Shown here one piece after another: positions 56,328 to 64,000 of a stretch of 64,000 nucleotides of DNA. A model generated the notes under the pieces. It saw only the letters and a list, made by a program, of their open reading frames with translations. It ran no database searches and was not told where the DNA came from. This DNA comes from an uncultured Paracoccaceae bacterium (lineage in GTDB: Bacteria > Pseudomonadota > Alphaproteobacteria > Rhodobacterales > Rhodobacteraceae): positions 1,302,001 through 1,366,000 of the forward strand of contig CANLYJ010000001.1 of assembly GCA_947495295.1 (NCBI GenBank), read 5' to 3'. Made by a program: the position numbers and the translations under genes. Within the stretch, counting starts at the first letter, position 1. Every line of letters begins with the position of its first letter.

Positions 56328-58367
56328 ATGAACGCGCCATTTTCGCAAGATTCCCGTATGGGGCGACTGACAACGGCTTTGGGCAAGGATGCGCTGGTCC
56401 TGCTGCGGTTCGATGGCTCGGATTACGTCAACGGCCTGTTTCAGTACCGTGTGGAGGCTTTGTCGTCATCCGCTGACCTTGATTTTGATGGGTTGATCGG
56501 GACCCACGCCAGTGTCGAGATCGAGACCCAGAATGATGGCACACGCGTCTTTGATGGGATTGTCACAGAGGCGACATGGGCGGGTGTCGGCGAAAATGGT
56601 AACAAATATGCATTAACCTTGCGGCCCTGGTTCTGGATTGCAGGGCGGCGGCGGAACCAACGGATTTTTCACAATAAAACCGTGATTCAGATTATCGAGG
56701 ATTTGTTCAAACCTTATTCTGGTCTGGGTGATCCGGCGTTTGAGATCAAGGTGACGGGCAGCTACCCAGAGCTTGAATATACGGTGCAATATCGCGAGAG
56801 TGATCTGGAATTTGCAACCCGCCTGATGGAACGGTTCGGCATTTCCTATCATTTTTCACATAGTGTTGGTGGTCATACGCTGGTGCTGACTGATGCGGTT
56901 GACCAGCATCAGCCGATCGCAGGGGGCGAACGCGAATACAAACCCATCGATGGCGCACAGCAATCGGGCAAAGAGCATTTCTGGGAATGGCATCCGGAAC
57001 GCCGGATGACAACCGGAGCGGTCCGGTTGACAGACTACAACTTCAAAACGCCGAGTGCCGCGATGGAGGTCGACCGGGTCGGTGATGCGTCCTATGCGGA
57101 AGGTCAGATCGAAAGCTACGACTATCCCGGCGACTACCTTGACCAGGGCGCAGGTAAAGATGTTGTTGGGTTGCGGATGTTGCAGGAACGCGGCCAGGAT
57201 GCGCGGCATCGGGCCTTGGGGGATTGCACGTCGCTTGGGGCCGGGATGACCTTGACGTTGACGGGTGATCAGGTTCACGGGCTCAAAGGTGCCGATTACC
57301 TGTGTCTGGCCGCAAGCCATTCCTATGTGTCAGATTCCTATGGGTCCGGCGGCGCAGAGAGTGATGGCCGCGCCTATTCGGGTGAGTACACATTAATGCC
57401 AGTAACCGCTCCGCTGGCTCCCGCGCGCAAAACCCGGATGCCGGTGGTGCAAGGCCCGCAAACGGCCGTTGTCGTCGGAGAGGGCGAGATTGATTGCGAC
57501 GAATATGGTCGCATTCTGGTGCATTTCCACTGGGACCTGAACAAAGCCTATTCCATGCGGTGCCGGGTGTCGCAAAACTGGGCGTCCAAAGGCTGGGGCG
57601 GCATGGTGATCCCGCGGATCGGGATGGAGGTCGTGGTCGAGTTCCTTGAAGGTGACCCCGACAAACCATTGGTGACCGGCTGCGTCTATAACGGCAAAAA
57701 CGATCCGCCCTACGAACTACCGAAACACAAGACCCGCAGCACCTTCAAAACCGATACACACAATGGCAGCGGATTTAATGAGCTCAGGTTTGAGGATGAA
57801 CGGGACGAAGAAGAAGTTTACGTACATGCGCAAAAAGATATGAACACTGTTGTTCTGAACAACAAGACAGAACGCATCGAAAATAACCATGTCAGCCTTG
57901 TCGAGCACAACAAGGAGTCCGAGGTGACCCGGAATCACAATGAAGTGGTTGGTGGCAACATGACAATTCATGTTGGTCCGACAGCGATTGGCAACCTGAT
58001 CAACAGGATGGCCGTAAAGGTCGGCAACAAGCTGGGAGAGGTCGCAAAGGCCATTGGTCTTCCACCTGCGCTAGATCCCGGTGCCGGAAATTACGCGCTG
58101 ACCGTTGAAAAAAACAAGATGGAAGCCGTTGGTCTGACATCCGTGCGCACAGTAGGCCTTACAGACACGAATTTCATTGGCTCAAAGCACAAACTGGCGG
58201 CCGGAACTGAGGTTCAGATCAGTGCCGGCGACAGGATCGTCCTCAGTTGTGGCAAAAGCGTGATCGAGATGAAAAAAGACGGCACCATTGCGATCAACGG
58301 CGTCGAAATCAATGAGAAGGCCGACAAGCTGATCAAGCTTTCCGCAGATAAGATCGACATCAACTAG
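56328..58367 (+). CDS. vgrG: T6SS spike protein VgrG
   Basis: A 679-residue VgrG. The N-terminal gp27-like part shows LLRFDGSDYVNGLFQYRVEA and VQYRESDLEFATRLMERFG; the gp5-like OB domain has GEGEIDCDEYGRILVHFHWD, PRIGMEVVVEFLEGDPDKP and TGCVYNGKNDPPYELP. The C-terminus is a beta-helix (EVQISAGDRIVLSCGKS, IEMKKDGTIAINGVEI) with no fused effector domain. It starts a cassette of five genes on the plus strand (vgrG, toxin, immunity, DUF2169, DUF4150). Confidence 0.95.
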   Translation: MNAPFSQDSRMGRLTTALGKDALVLLRFDGSDYVNGLFQYRVEALSSSADLDFDGLIGTHASVEIETQNDGTRVFDGIVTEATWAGVGENGNKYALTLRPWFWIAGRRRNQRIFHNKTVIQIIEDLFKPYSGLGDPAFEIKVTGSYPELEYTVQYRESDLEFATRLMERFGISYHFSHSVGGHTLVLTDAVDQHQPIAGGEREYKPIDGAQQSGKEHFWEWHPERRMTTGAVRLTDYNFKTPSAAMEVDRVGDASYAEGQIESYDYPGDYLDQGAGKDVVGLRMLQERGQDARHRALGDCTSLGAGMTLTLTGDQVHGLKGADYLCLAASHSYVSDSYGSGGAESDGRAYSGEYTLMPVTAPLAPARKTRMPVVQGPQTAVVVGEGEIDCDEYGRILVHFHWDLNKAYSMRCRVSQNWASKGWGGMVIPRIGMEVVVEFLEGDPDKPLVTGCVYNGKNDPPYELPKHKTRSTFKTDTHNGSGFNELRFEDERDEEEVYVHAQKDMNTVVLNNKTERIENNHVSLVEHNKESEVTRNHNEVVGGNMTIHVGPTAIGNLINRMAVKVGNKLGEVAKAIGLPPALDPGAGNYALTVEKNKMEAVGLTSVRTVGLTDTNFIGSKHKLAAGTEVQISAGDRIVLSCGKSVIEMKKDGTIAINGVEINEKADKLIKLSADKIDIN

Positions 58368-58369
58368 CC

Positions 58370-59527
58370 ATGGAATGTGAGGACAATCTTCCGGTTTACT
58401 CCGGTCATGAAGATTTGATTTCGTTGATCGACGTTACCGGCATTACAGATCGCAGCGCAATGTATCTGCGTTGGGCGCGCGATGTTGCGGCCTATTACAA
58501 CATCACACTATGTGACGAACTGGATGCGGGTATTGTTGGATGGTTCGCAAATTGGCTGACGATTCAGCCGCGGATTTCGATGGATTGGTCTGCATCGGGC
58601 CTGGATGTGGACGAACATGTCGCTTTCTTGAGGCTCTATCAGCAGGTCAACAATATCCCGGTAGGTGATATTGATGAGAAATATCGTTTTCTGATTGATC
58701 CGTCCCTGACGACATCGCTTGACGTGCGAGAGACGGCATACGGTGTTGTCTGGCTACGTGTTGAGAAAGACGAGGTCGTGGCCGAGATCAGGCGGCTGAC
58801 CGCGATTTATTCGATCCCGACGATCGACGAAATCGAAGCGGAGCTTGCGGCCGAAGGCGGTACGGTCATTCTGGGGCGTGTAGAGGGCGCGCCACTTTGC
58901 GTACCCGGCGACGCGCAAACATTCAAAAACCTGGCACGTGCTAGGCGCAATGGCCATTGGTCGGTGCGGGCCGCAACCGCTGGACCGACCGCTAGCCGAA
59001 ACCGGCGCAACGCAATGGCCTATCAGATCGAAAAATGCGGCGACAGGGAATATTCGCTGCGCACGGATGCAACCCGGTCCAGTTATGCGCCTTTGGCGGA
59101 CGGGCTTTGCCCGACACGTCCTCCGGGGAAGAATGGACGCTTTGCGTATCCCTGCCTGATTGTCGATGCAAAATACTCCGCCGGTCCGTTCGGATTTTAC
59201 CAGCGTCGCCGAGACTATTATCGGCGTGTTGATGCCGCCAAACGCGCCGGGCGTTTTGTACCGCCGTTTTTACGAAATGTCACTGCAGCCGCCGCGAAGG
59301 CGCGGTACGAAAACGTGCGACGGCAGGAACTTGGACAAGCGGGCAATTACTTTGGTGCGATAGCTGACCGTGAAATCCCATATTGGCGACTCATGTATAT
59401 TTGCAATACCACGCGGACCGCGTCATACTTTCTCAAGGAAGTGTTGAAGTTTATCCCGGGTTATCAGGCCTTTGCGGGCGTGGTTGTGTCCCGCAAGAAT
59501 GCTCCTCGTCAAAATTGGATAAGTTGA
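58370..59527 (+). CDS. Putative T6SS effector with PD-(D/E)XK-type nuclease domain
   Basis: A 385-residue protein starting 2 bases after the vgrG stop, without its own clear ribosome binding site, so it is probably translationally coupled. Residues 1-~165 look helical and may bind VgrG. The C-terminal part (~215-370) fits a restriction-endonuclease-like toxin: LADGLCP with Asp244, a strand FAYPCLIVDAKYS with Asp266 and Lys268, then a helix RRQELGQAGNYFGAI with conserved-type Gln (Q319, Q323) and a strand RLMYICNT. The D...DxK...Q arrangement is the core of the Tox-REase toxins. It would cut nucleic acid of recipient cells. No exact family can be assigned by eye. Confidence 0.6.
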   Translation: MECEDNLPVYSGHEDLISLIDVTGITDRSAMYLRWARDVAAYYNITLCDELDAGIVGWFANWLTIQPRISMDWSASGLDVDEHVAFLRLYQQVNNIPVGDIDEKYRFLIDPSLTTSLDVRETAYGVVWLRVEKDEVVAEIRRLTAIYSIPTIDEIEAELAAEGGTVILGRVEGAPLCVPGDAQTFKNLARARRNGHWSVRAATAGPTASRNRRNAMAYQIEKCGDREYSLRTDATRSSYAPLADGLCPTRPPGKNGRFAYPCLIVDAKYSAGPFGFYQRRRDYYRRVDAAKRAGRFVPPFLRNVTAAAAKARYENVRRQELGQAGNYFGAIADREIPYWRLMYICNTTRTASYFLKEVLKFIPGYQAFAGVVVSRKNAPRQNWIS

Positions 59528-59535
59528 ACAACGCT

Positions 59536-60444
59536 ATGACCAACTACTTGATCACCTTTTCCTTCAGCCAAGACAGCCATGTCTCGCAAGACGCGTTGAA
59601 GGACATCTTGGACCGTTTAGAGACTGTGCGCCGGGAAGGCAGCGGATATAAACATCGTGATGGTGCGTCTTTTACGCCAAAAGCCGATGGCGTTTCCTTT
59701 GATCTGGCAGCCGATGACCCCCCGCTTTTTTCCGCGCTCTCTGATATCTATGCGGCACTCCACCCGCAAAAATGGGGCATGTCTTTTGCCTTGGCAGAGG
59801 GTGATGGCTTACCTGAAGTGACGCTTTTTGGCGGGCTTTCGATTGAAGGAGACGACATCCTTGCTGGGCAAACTAAATATGTTGCAGCGGATGAGGTGCT
59901 GATCTCTGTCGATATCTTCTTGGTAACGTGGCCCCGGCTATTTGTGCGGTCTGACGAAAACCCAATCGGTGCTGAAGGGGAAGTCACTTATGAAACCGTA
60001 CCCGTGCCAGCGGTCGCGCCACTTCTATTTGCTTTGCCGCTCTTTACTGGGACTACAGATCAGGATCTTGAGGAACTAATCGTAATTCTGCCCGACGCCG
60101 ATTTATCAGTCGAGGCCGTCTTGGGCGGGATCGTTGGCACAGATGTAGCCGAGCAGATCGATGACGGGCACTTCATGCTTGTCGATCCAGAAGGCGACAC
60201 CAAAGCCGAGGCGCTGGCCTTTGATTCAAATCGCGGCCCGGTGATCGAACTCCGCGTCCATGTTCCTGACCCCTCAAGCCCCGCAATTCTGAGCCTCTTG
60301 GCGGAGCGTACAGCAGCAGTAACGCGCACCGCTGCCTTACTTGTGGTCGAAGAAGATTTCGAAACATTCACTTTTGATGTGCGACCGATACAGCGTGATG
60401 GCGTTTTGGGTCCGGCTGAACGGATCACCTATGACTTGGACTGA
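59536..60444 (+). CDS. Putative immunity protein for the VgrG-linked toxin
   Basis: A 302-residue acidic protein (many Asp and Glu; few Lys) from ATG 59536, 8 bases after the toxin stop. No signal peptide or membrane segment. It looks like mixed strands and helices (LITFSFSQDSHVSQDALKDI, WGMSFALAEGDGLPEVTLFG, VSVDIF-like and VIELRVHVPDPSSPAI). No known family recognised. Its acidic nature suits binding a basic nuclease domain, as many immunity proteins do. It is probably cytoplasmic. Confidence 0.5.
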   Translation: MTNYLITFSFSQDSHVSQDALKDILDRLETVRREGSGYKHRDGASFTPKADGVSFDLAADDPPLFSALSDIYAALHPQKWGMSFALAEGDGLPEVTLFGGLSIEGDDILAGQTKYVAADEVLISVDIFLVTWPRLFVRSDENPIGAEGEVTYETVPVPAVAPLLFALPLFTGTTDQDLEELIVILPDADLSVEAVLGGIVGTDVAEQIDDGHFMLVDPEGDTKAEALAFDSNRGPVIELRVHVPDPSSPAILSLLAERTAAVTRTAALLVVEEDFETFTFDVRPIQRDGVLGPAERITYDLD

Positions 60445-60606
60445 AGCGCTCTCATCTTAATATGGTGGTTTGTTCAATATGATGCCTTATCGGTACGCCA
60501 GCTCGCTTAGAGCAGCCAACCCAAGACCCGAAGCGCTCAGCATTGATATAATTGTGCGCTACGGCTCCCATTGATCCATGTCTTAAATTCGAGTGACCAA
60601 TCATAA

Positions 60607-61620
60607 ATGAAACTGACCTCGTCTCTTCCTCTGTCACATACCACCTTTGCCCATTGGCATACGGATGACACTGAAGTTGGTATCGTCGTGGCCAAGGCGG
60701 AGTTTCGTCTGAGTAAGGAAGGCACGACGCCCGTGACCCCGCCGCCTGATCTGGTTCTGGCCGATGAATTTGTAGAGGCGCCAGAAGACAGCCCGCTGTT
60801 GCAAGAGCAGGATATCGCCCCGTTTAAACCCAAGACCGATCTTCTGATCCGGGGCACGGCCCGTAGTTTTCAGGCCAAGCCGCGCCGTGACTGGCCTGTC
60901 GTCGTCAGCATTCCCGATATTCTGAACTACAGTTTCCATGTGCGCGGCCCGGCGGCTTGGATCAAATCCATGCTGAACTGGAAACTGTCGCAGCCCGATG
61001 AGGTGGTCGATGTCCCGTTGACCTATGCGTTGGCATATGGTGGCCAATGTCAGGAAGGCGACGCAACCCGGTTTTTTGAACGTAACCCCGCCGGTATCGG
61101 TTTTATGACCGAAGAGGCCGCCCGCGACGTGCAAAGCTGGCCCGCCCCGCAGATCGGGTTGTTGGCCGAGTTTATGGATGCGCGTCCCTTTGCCCCGATG
61201 GCGGTGCATGGCACGATGCCCGTTGCCAAGGGCTGGTTGCCCCGCCGGTCCGCCGCGGGCACGTTTGACGAAGATTGGGAGCGTGACCGCCACCCCCGTA
61301 TGCCATTGGATTATGATCTGGCATTCTGGAATGCCGCCCCGCTGCGGTTACAAATCGACCCTTATTTGCAGGGTGGTGAGGTCATCGAAATCAGTGGCGT
61401 ATCGCGTGACCGGGAAACCGTCAGCTTGCGTTTGCCGGGCGCGAAACTGGCGCTGAAATCCCTGACCGATCCGTCGCAGGCCCCGGTGGCGATGCACCTT
61501 GATACCGTTGAACTAGATGTCGAAGATATTGACGAAGGTCAGGCCAGCGTGGTCTTGTTATGGCGTCTGATCGTGCCTGATCGGGATGCCTTTACCGAGG
61601 CTGAAATCATCAGAGGATAA
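60607..61620 (+). CDS. DUF2169 family T6SS accessory protein
   Basis: A 337-residue protein, ATG 60607 after a 162-base gap with no clear ribosome binding site. It shows the DUF2169 layout: THFAHWHTDD-like start, VAKAEFRLSKEG, IAPFKPKTDLLIRGTA, VPLTYALAYGG, NPAGIGFMTEEAA, LPRRSAAGTFDEDWERDR and MPLDYDLAFWN. It is thought to help load the PAAR or effector on the spike. It is a distant paralogue of the gene at 2095-3153. Confidence 0.85.
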   Translation: MKLTSSLPLSHTTFAHWHTDDTEVGIVVAKAEFRLSKEGTTPVTPPPDLVLADEFVEAPEDSPLLQEQDIAPFKPKTDLLIRGTARSFQAKPRRDWPVVVSIPDILNYSFHVRGPAAWIKSMLNWKLSQPDEVVDVPLTYALAYGGQCQEGDATRFFERNPAGIGFMTEEAARDVQSWPAPQIGLLAEFMDARPFAPMAVHGTMPVAKGWLPRRSAAGTFDEDWERDRHPRMPLDYDLAFWNAAPLRLQIDPYLQGGEVIEISGVSRDRETVSLRLPGAKLALKSLTDPSQAPVAMHLDTVELDVEDIDEGQASVVLLWRLIVPDRDAFTEAEIIRG

Positions 61621-61624
61621 CAGC

Positions 61625-62023
61625 ATGCAATCCGCCGCCCGCCATTCCGGCAAGAACGCGATTATCACCTGCCTTGCCCCTGATGTCTGCAAGACGCAGG
61701 TGGGCAATGCGGTTGTCCCGATCCCTTACATGATCATTTCCAAGCTTGATTGGTCCGATAAGACGGTCAGCAACACGAAACTGACCGGGTTGGAGGCGTT
61801 CAATATGGATGCCCGCACCAACAAGGTAACCGGTGATGAACCCGGCAAACTGGGCGGTGTGAAATCAGGCGTCAATCAGGGCTGGTGCCGCCCGCAATCC
61901 AACAAGACCAGCGTCTTTGTGAATGGTGCAGAGCTGCTGCAAAACAATAATCTCTATGAGATGAACTGCGCCGGTCCAAATGGTGCGGGAAATACGATTG
62001 GGCGTTTGACCTATTTCGAATGA
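61625..62023 (+). CDS. PAAR-like DUF4150 domain protein (T6SS spike tip)
   Basis: A 132-residue protein starting at ATG 61625 (AGGATA upstream), 4 bases after the DUF2169 stop. It matches the DUF4150/Tox-PAAR-like domain: APDVCKTQVGNAVVPIPYMI, TGLEAFNMDARTN, GDEPGKLGGVKSGVNQG, SVFVNGAELLQNNNLYEMN and GPNGAGNTIG. In many genomes this domain is fused to a toxin; here it stands alone, as the spike tip that caps VgrG. Confidence 0.9.
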   Translation: MQSAARHSGKNAIITCLAPDVCKTQVGNAVVPIPYMIISKLDWSDKTVSNTKLTGLEAFNMDARTNKVTGDEPGKLGGVKSGVNQGWCRPQSNKTSVFVNGAELLQNNNLYEMNCAGPNGAGNTIGRLTYFE

Positions 62024-62038
62024 CCGCCTGAAGGCCGT

Positions 62039-63046
62039 CTAGTTTTCAGCGGCCCGTTCGGCTGCCCGGTTGATGGCTGCAATCGTCGCTGCTGGATCGA
62101 CGTGGTGGGGCATGTGCCCGACGCCTTCCAGGGTTGTCAGCTTGGCGCTTGGCACGATCTTGATCACTTCCTGCGCGTGGATATGGATAGGAACCGTTGT
62201 GTCGGCATCCCCATGCACGATCTCGATGGGCAGGGTCAGGTCAGGGTAGCGCTTGACCAGTTCGACCACATGCGGGCGCAACGTATTGACCTGCCGGATA
62301 TTGGCCCGCATCGTGTCAGGCCGCAGGGTCAGCCCCGCACCGATGTAATGGGCGTAACCTTCGGGCGCAGGCTGCGGGGCGAATGTGCCATCAATCCGGC
62401 TTTCGACCATGCTTTGCGGCACCAATGCAGAGATCAGGGGGATCGTGACCGCCCCGCCAAAGGCGCTGCCATTGACCCGGTAGTAGGGGTCGAGTGGTCC
62501 GGGCCATGGCATCGTCACCCCGGCAAGCGACACCAGCGCCTTTGCATTGACAGGGCTGTCATTGTCCAGCCCTTCAACCGCCCAAGCATATGACACGATC
62601 CCGCCAAAGCTGTGCCCGGCGACAATCGGATCGGTGATCCCAAGCTTTTCGGCGGCTTCGCGCAACATCCGCGCCTGATCCAGCGGTGGGTCGCCGTCGG
62701 TGGCTGTGGCCCCGCCGGTCACACCCGGCACCCGGTCCGTATATCCCAAGCCGGGCCGGTCGAATGCCGTCACGGTGTAGCTTTCTGTTAACCGGTCCAT
62801 CAGATCGAAGGTAAATTCGCGCAGGTTCCCACCGGCCCCGTGCAGCAGGATCAGATGTGGGCCACTGCCGCTTTGTACATAATGGACCTGCCCGCCTGTC
62901 ACATCGATGAACTGGCCAAGCGGGGGATAGCTCTCCTCGGCCTGTGCGGCCCGGTAGCTGGCGCCGATGCTGGTCAGGGCCGCGCCGACACCGATGGCGA
63001 GTGCGGATATGGTGAGTGCTTTACGTGCCAATTTTATCCATCTCAA
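62039..63046 (-). CDS. Alpha/beta hydrolase
   Basis: A protein of up to 335 residues with a signal anchor (~8-35, [19 protein letters not shown]). Alpha/beta hydrolase features: oxyanion HGAGGN, nucleophile GHSFGG, Asp in HGDADTT and His in GVGHMPHH. The ORF begins at TTG 63046, inside the end of metA; TTG 63031 (MARKALTIS) is another start. The active set is complete. Substrate unknown; the family includes esterases and haloperoxidase-like enzymes. Overlap with metA suggests co-transcription. Confidence 0.85.
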   Translation of the reverse strand: MRWIKLARKALTISALAIGVGAALTSIGASYRAAQAEESYPPLGQFIDVTGGQVHYVQSGSGPHLILLHGAGGNLREFTFDLMDRLTESYTVTAFDRPGLGYTDRVPGVTGGATATDGDPPLDQARMLREAAEKLGITDPIVAGHSFGGIVSYAWAVEGLDNDSPVNAKALVSLAGVTMPWPGPLDPYYRVNGSAFGGAVTIPLISALVPQSMVESRIDGTFAPQPAPEGYAHYIGAGLTLRPDTMRANIRQVNTLRPHVVELVKRYPDLTLPIEIVHGDADTTVPIHIHAQEVIKIVPSAKLTTLEGVGHMPHHVDPAATIAAINRAAERAAEN

Positions 63047-63938
63047 ACTGGGTGGTCTGATAAATTTCGTTTATCCAGTTTCCATATAGAAGGTGCGCAT
63101 GGCTTCGCCACCTGTTTTGCGGTTGTTCCGTTGGGTCATCATCCGGGTAGTAGTTCATGGGCACGTTAATCGGCGTGCCTTCGCTGATATCCCGGTCATA
63201 TTCCTGTTTCAGCGTGCCGCTGTCATATTCGAAATGGTTGAAGATATAGAGCGCCCGGTGACCGGGATCTTCGACCAGGCAAGGGCCAGCCTCATCGCTG
63301 GTGATCAGCGTCTTTAGCCCATGGTCTGCATCAATCTCATCCTGCCGCATTTCCGTCCAGCGGCTGACCGGGATCACGCAATCGTCAGAGAAGCCCCGCA
63401 GATAGGGCGAAGCAGGTTCCATGTTCCGGTGCCGGAAACAGCCGAACGCCTTGTGGTCCAGAATGTGTTTCTTGACCCCGTGGAAATAGTTGATCATCGC
63501 CATCCCGCCCCAGCAGACGCCGAAGGTCGAATGGACGTTGGTTTGGGTCCAGTCAAAGACCTGGGTCAGTTCATCCCAATAGGTCACGTCTTCAAACGGG
63601 AGGTGTTCGATGGGCGCGCCAGTGATGATCAGCCCGTCGAATTTCTGGTCCTTGACCGCGCTAAAGGGTTGATAAAATTCAGCCATATGTTCGGCGGCGG
63701 TGTTTTTTGTCCGGTGTTCGGACATCCGGATCAGGCTGAGTTCGATCTGCAAGGGTGTCGCCCCGATCAGCCGGGCGAACTGGTTTTCGGTCTGGATCTT
63801 TTTGGGCATCAGGTTCAGTAAAGCGATCCTGAGCGGGCGGATATCCTGCCTTGCGGCAGCGTCTTCATCAAGCACCATCACGCCTTCGTTCGACAGAACG
63901 TCATAGGCGGGTAGGGCGGCGGGCAGTTTTATCGGCAT
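63021..63938 (-). CDS. metA: Homoserine O-acyltransferase MetA, predicted acetyl-CoA specific
   Basis: A 305-residue enzyme of methionine synthesis. The catalytic Cys142 is in GVCWGG, and the conserved [17 protein letters not shown] places Glu at position 111. In the MetA family Glu111 goes with acetyl-CoA and Gly111 with succinyl-CoA, so the product is predicted to be O-acetylhomoserine. [18 protein letters not shown] and FNHFEYD contain further active-site residues. The promoter region is cut by the end of the window at 64000, so any riboswitch cannot be judged. Confidence 0.93.
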   Translation of the reverse strand: MPIKLPAALPAYDVLSNEGVMVLDEDAAARQDIRPLRIALLNLMPKKIQTENQFARLIGATPLQIELSLIRMSEHRTKNTAAEHMAEFYQPFSAVKDQKFDGLIITGAPIEHLPFEDVTYWDELTQVFDWTQTNVHSTFGVCWGGMAMINYFHGVKKHILDHKAFGCFRHRNMEPASPYLRGFSDDCVIPVSRWTEMRQDEIDADHGLKTLITSDEAGPCLVEDPGHRALYIFNHFEYDSGTLKQEYDRDISEGTPINVPMNYYPDDDPTEQPQNRWRSHAHLLYGNWINEIYQTTQFEMDKIGT

Positions 63939-64000
63939 CGGATTACATCCTGGATCAAGAGAAAAGAGATAGGCGGCTTAGCTGCGCATCTCAAGGGCGT

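Noticed and set aside
63939..64000. Possible SAM-II type riboswitch upstream of metA
   Set aside because: Only 62 bases are available and they do not show the conserved core; the rest lies outside the window.

Overview
The window reads as chromosomal DNA of an alphaproteobacterium, most likely a marine Rhodobacteraceae (Roseobacter group). The reasons are a form I CO dehydrogenase operon in the coxMSL-DEF order, a class II DAHP synthase, a PhoR without membrane segments, the yicC-gmk pair, a PstA with a long N-terminal extension, TTAA-N7-TTAA (CtrA-type) sites, and dense overlapping-gene operons. The species cannot be named from sequence alone. I saw no tRNA, rRNA, CRISPR array, insertion sequence or prophage.

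Layout. 1-3153: end of a type VI secretion (T6SS) effector cassette: C-terminal part of an HNH/EndoVII-like nuclease toxin, a probable propeller-like immunity protein and a DUF2169 accessory protein. 3488-12083 (minus): acetate operon, transcribed acs, adk, DUF4212 subunit, Na+/solute symporter, cNMP/CBS/DUF294 sensor, a small membrane protein and a membrane-anchored DnaQ-like exonuclease. 12592-15054: penicillin-acylase-family hydrolase. 15112-20529 (minus): branched-chain amino acid ABC transporter livK-G-F-H-M, with two very small overlapping ORFs between the annotated genes. 20683-26528: GlxA/AraC regulator, class II DAHP synthase, PAS_5 protein behind two CtrA-type sites, yicC-gmk-gamma carbonic anhydrase, and a conserved-looking unknown. 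26680-33659: complete phosphate regulon phoR-pstSCAB-phoU-phoB with a triple Pho-box repeat. 34077-39698: small accessory genes, an AraC regulator and gnd. 39964-40961: rplM-rpsI with promoter and terminator. 41079-45776: LysR, D-glutamate cyclase family protein and a TRAP transporter. 45785-53714 (minus): CO dehydrogenase cluster, a MHYT-LytTR regulator followed by coxM-S-L-D-E-F. 53768-56079: AsnC-domain protein, PagL-like protein, TetR, PPK2. 56328-62023: a second T6SS cassette: VgrG, putative PD-(D/E)XK-type toxin, acidic putative immunity protein, DUF2169 and a PAAR-like DUF4150 protein. 62039-63938: alpha/beta hydrolase and a MetA whose residue 111 predicts acetyl-CoA use.

How it fits together. 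The metabolic theme is a marine heterotroph that supplements organic carbon with CO oxidation, imports amino acids and organic acids by ABC and TRAP systems, uses acetate through Acs with its own adenylate kinase to recycle AMP, and responds to phosphate limitation. The two ends of the window hold antibacterial T6SS cassettes with the least familiar proteins. The best leads are the two toxin/immunity pairs, a hairpin that would hide the acs ribosome binding site, the small ORFs in the liv operon, and the repeats in front of the cox operon next to a LytTR regulator.
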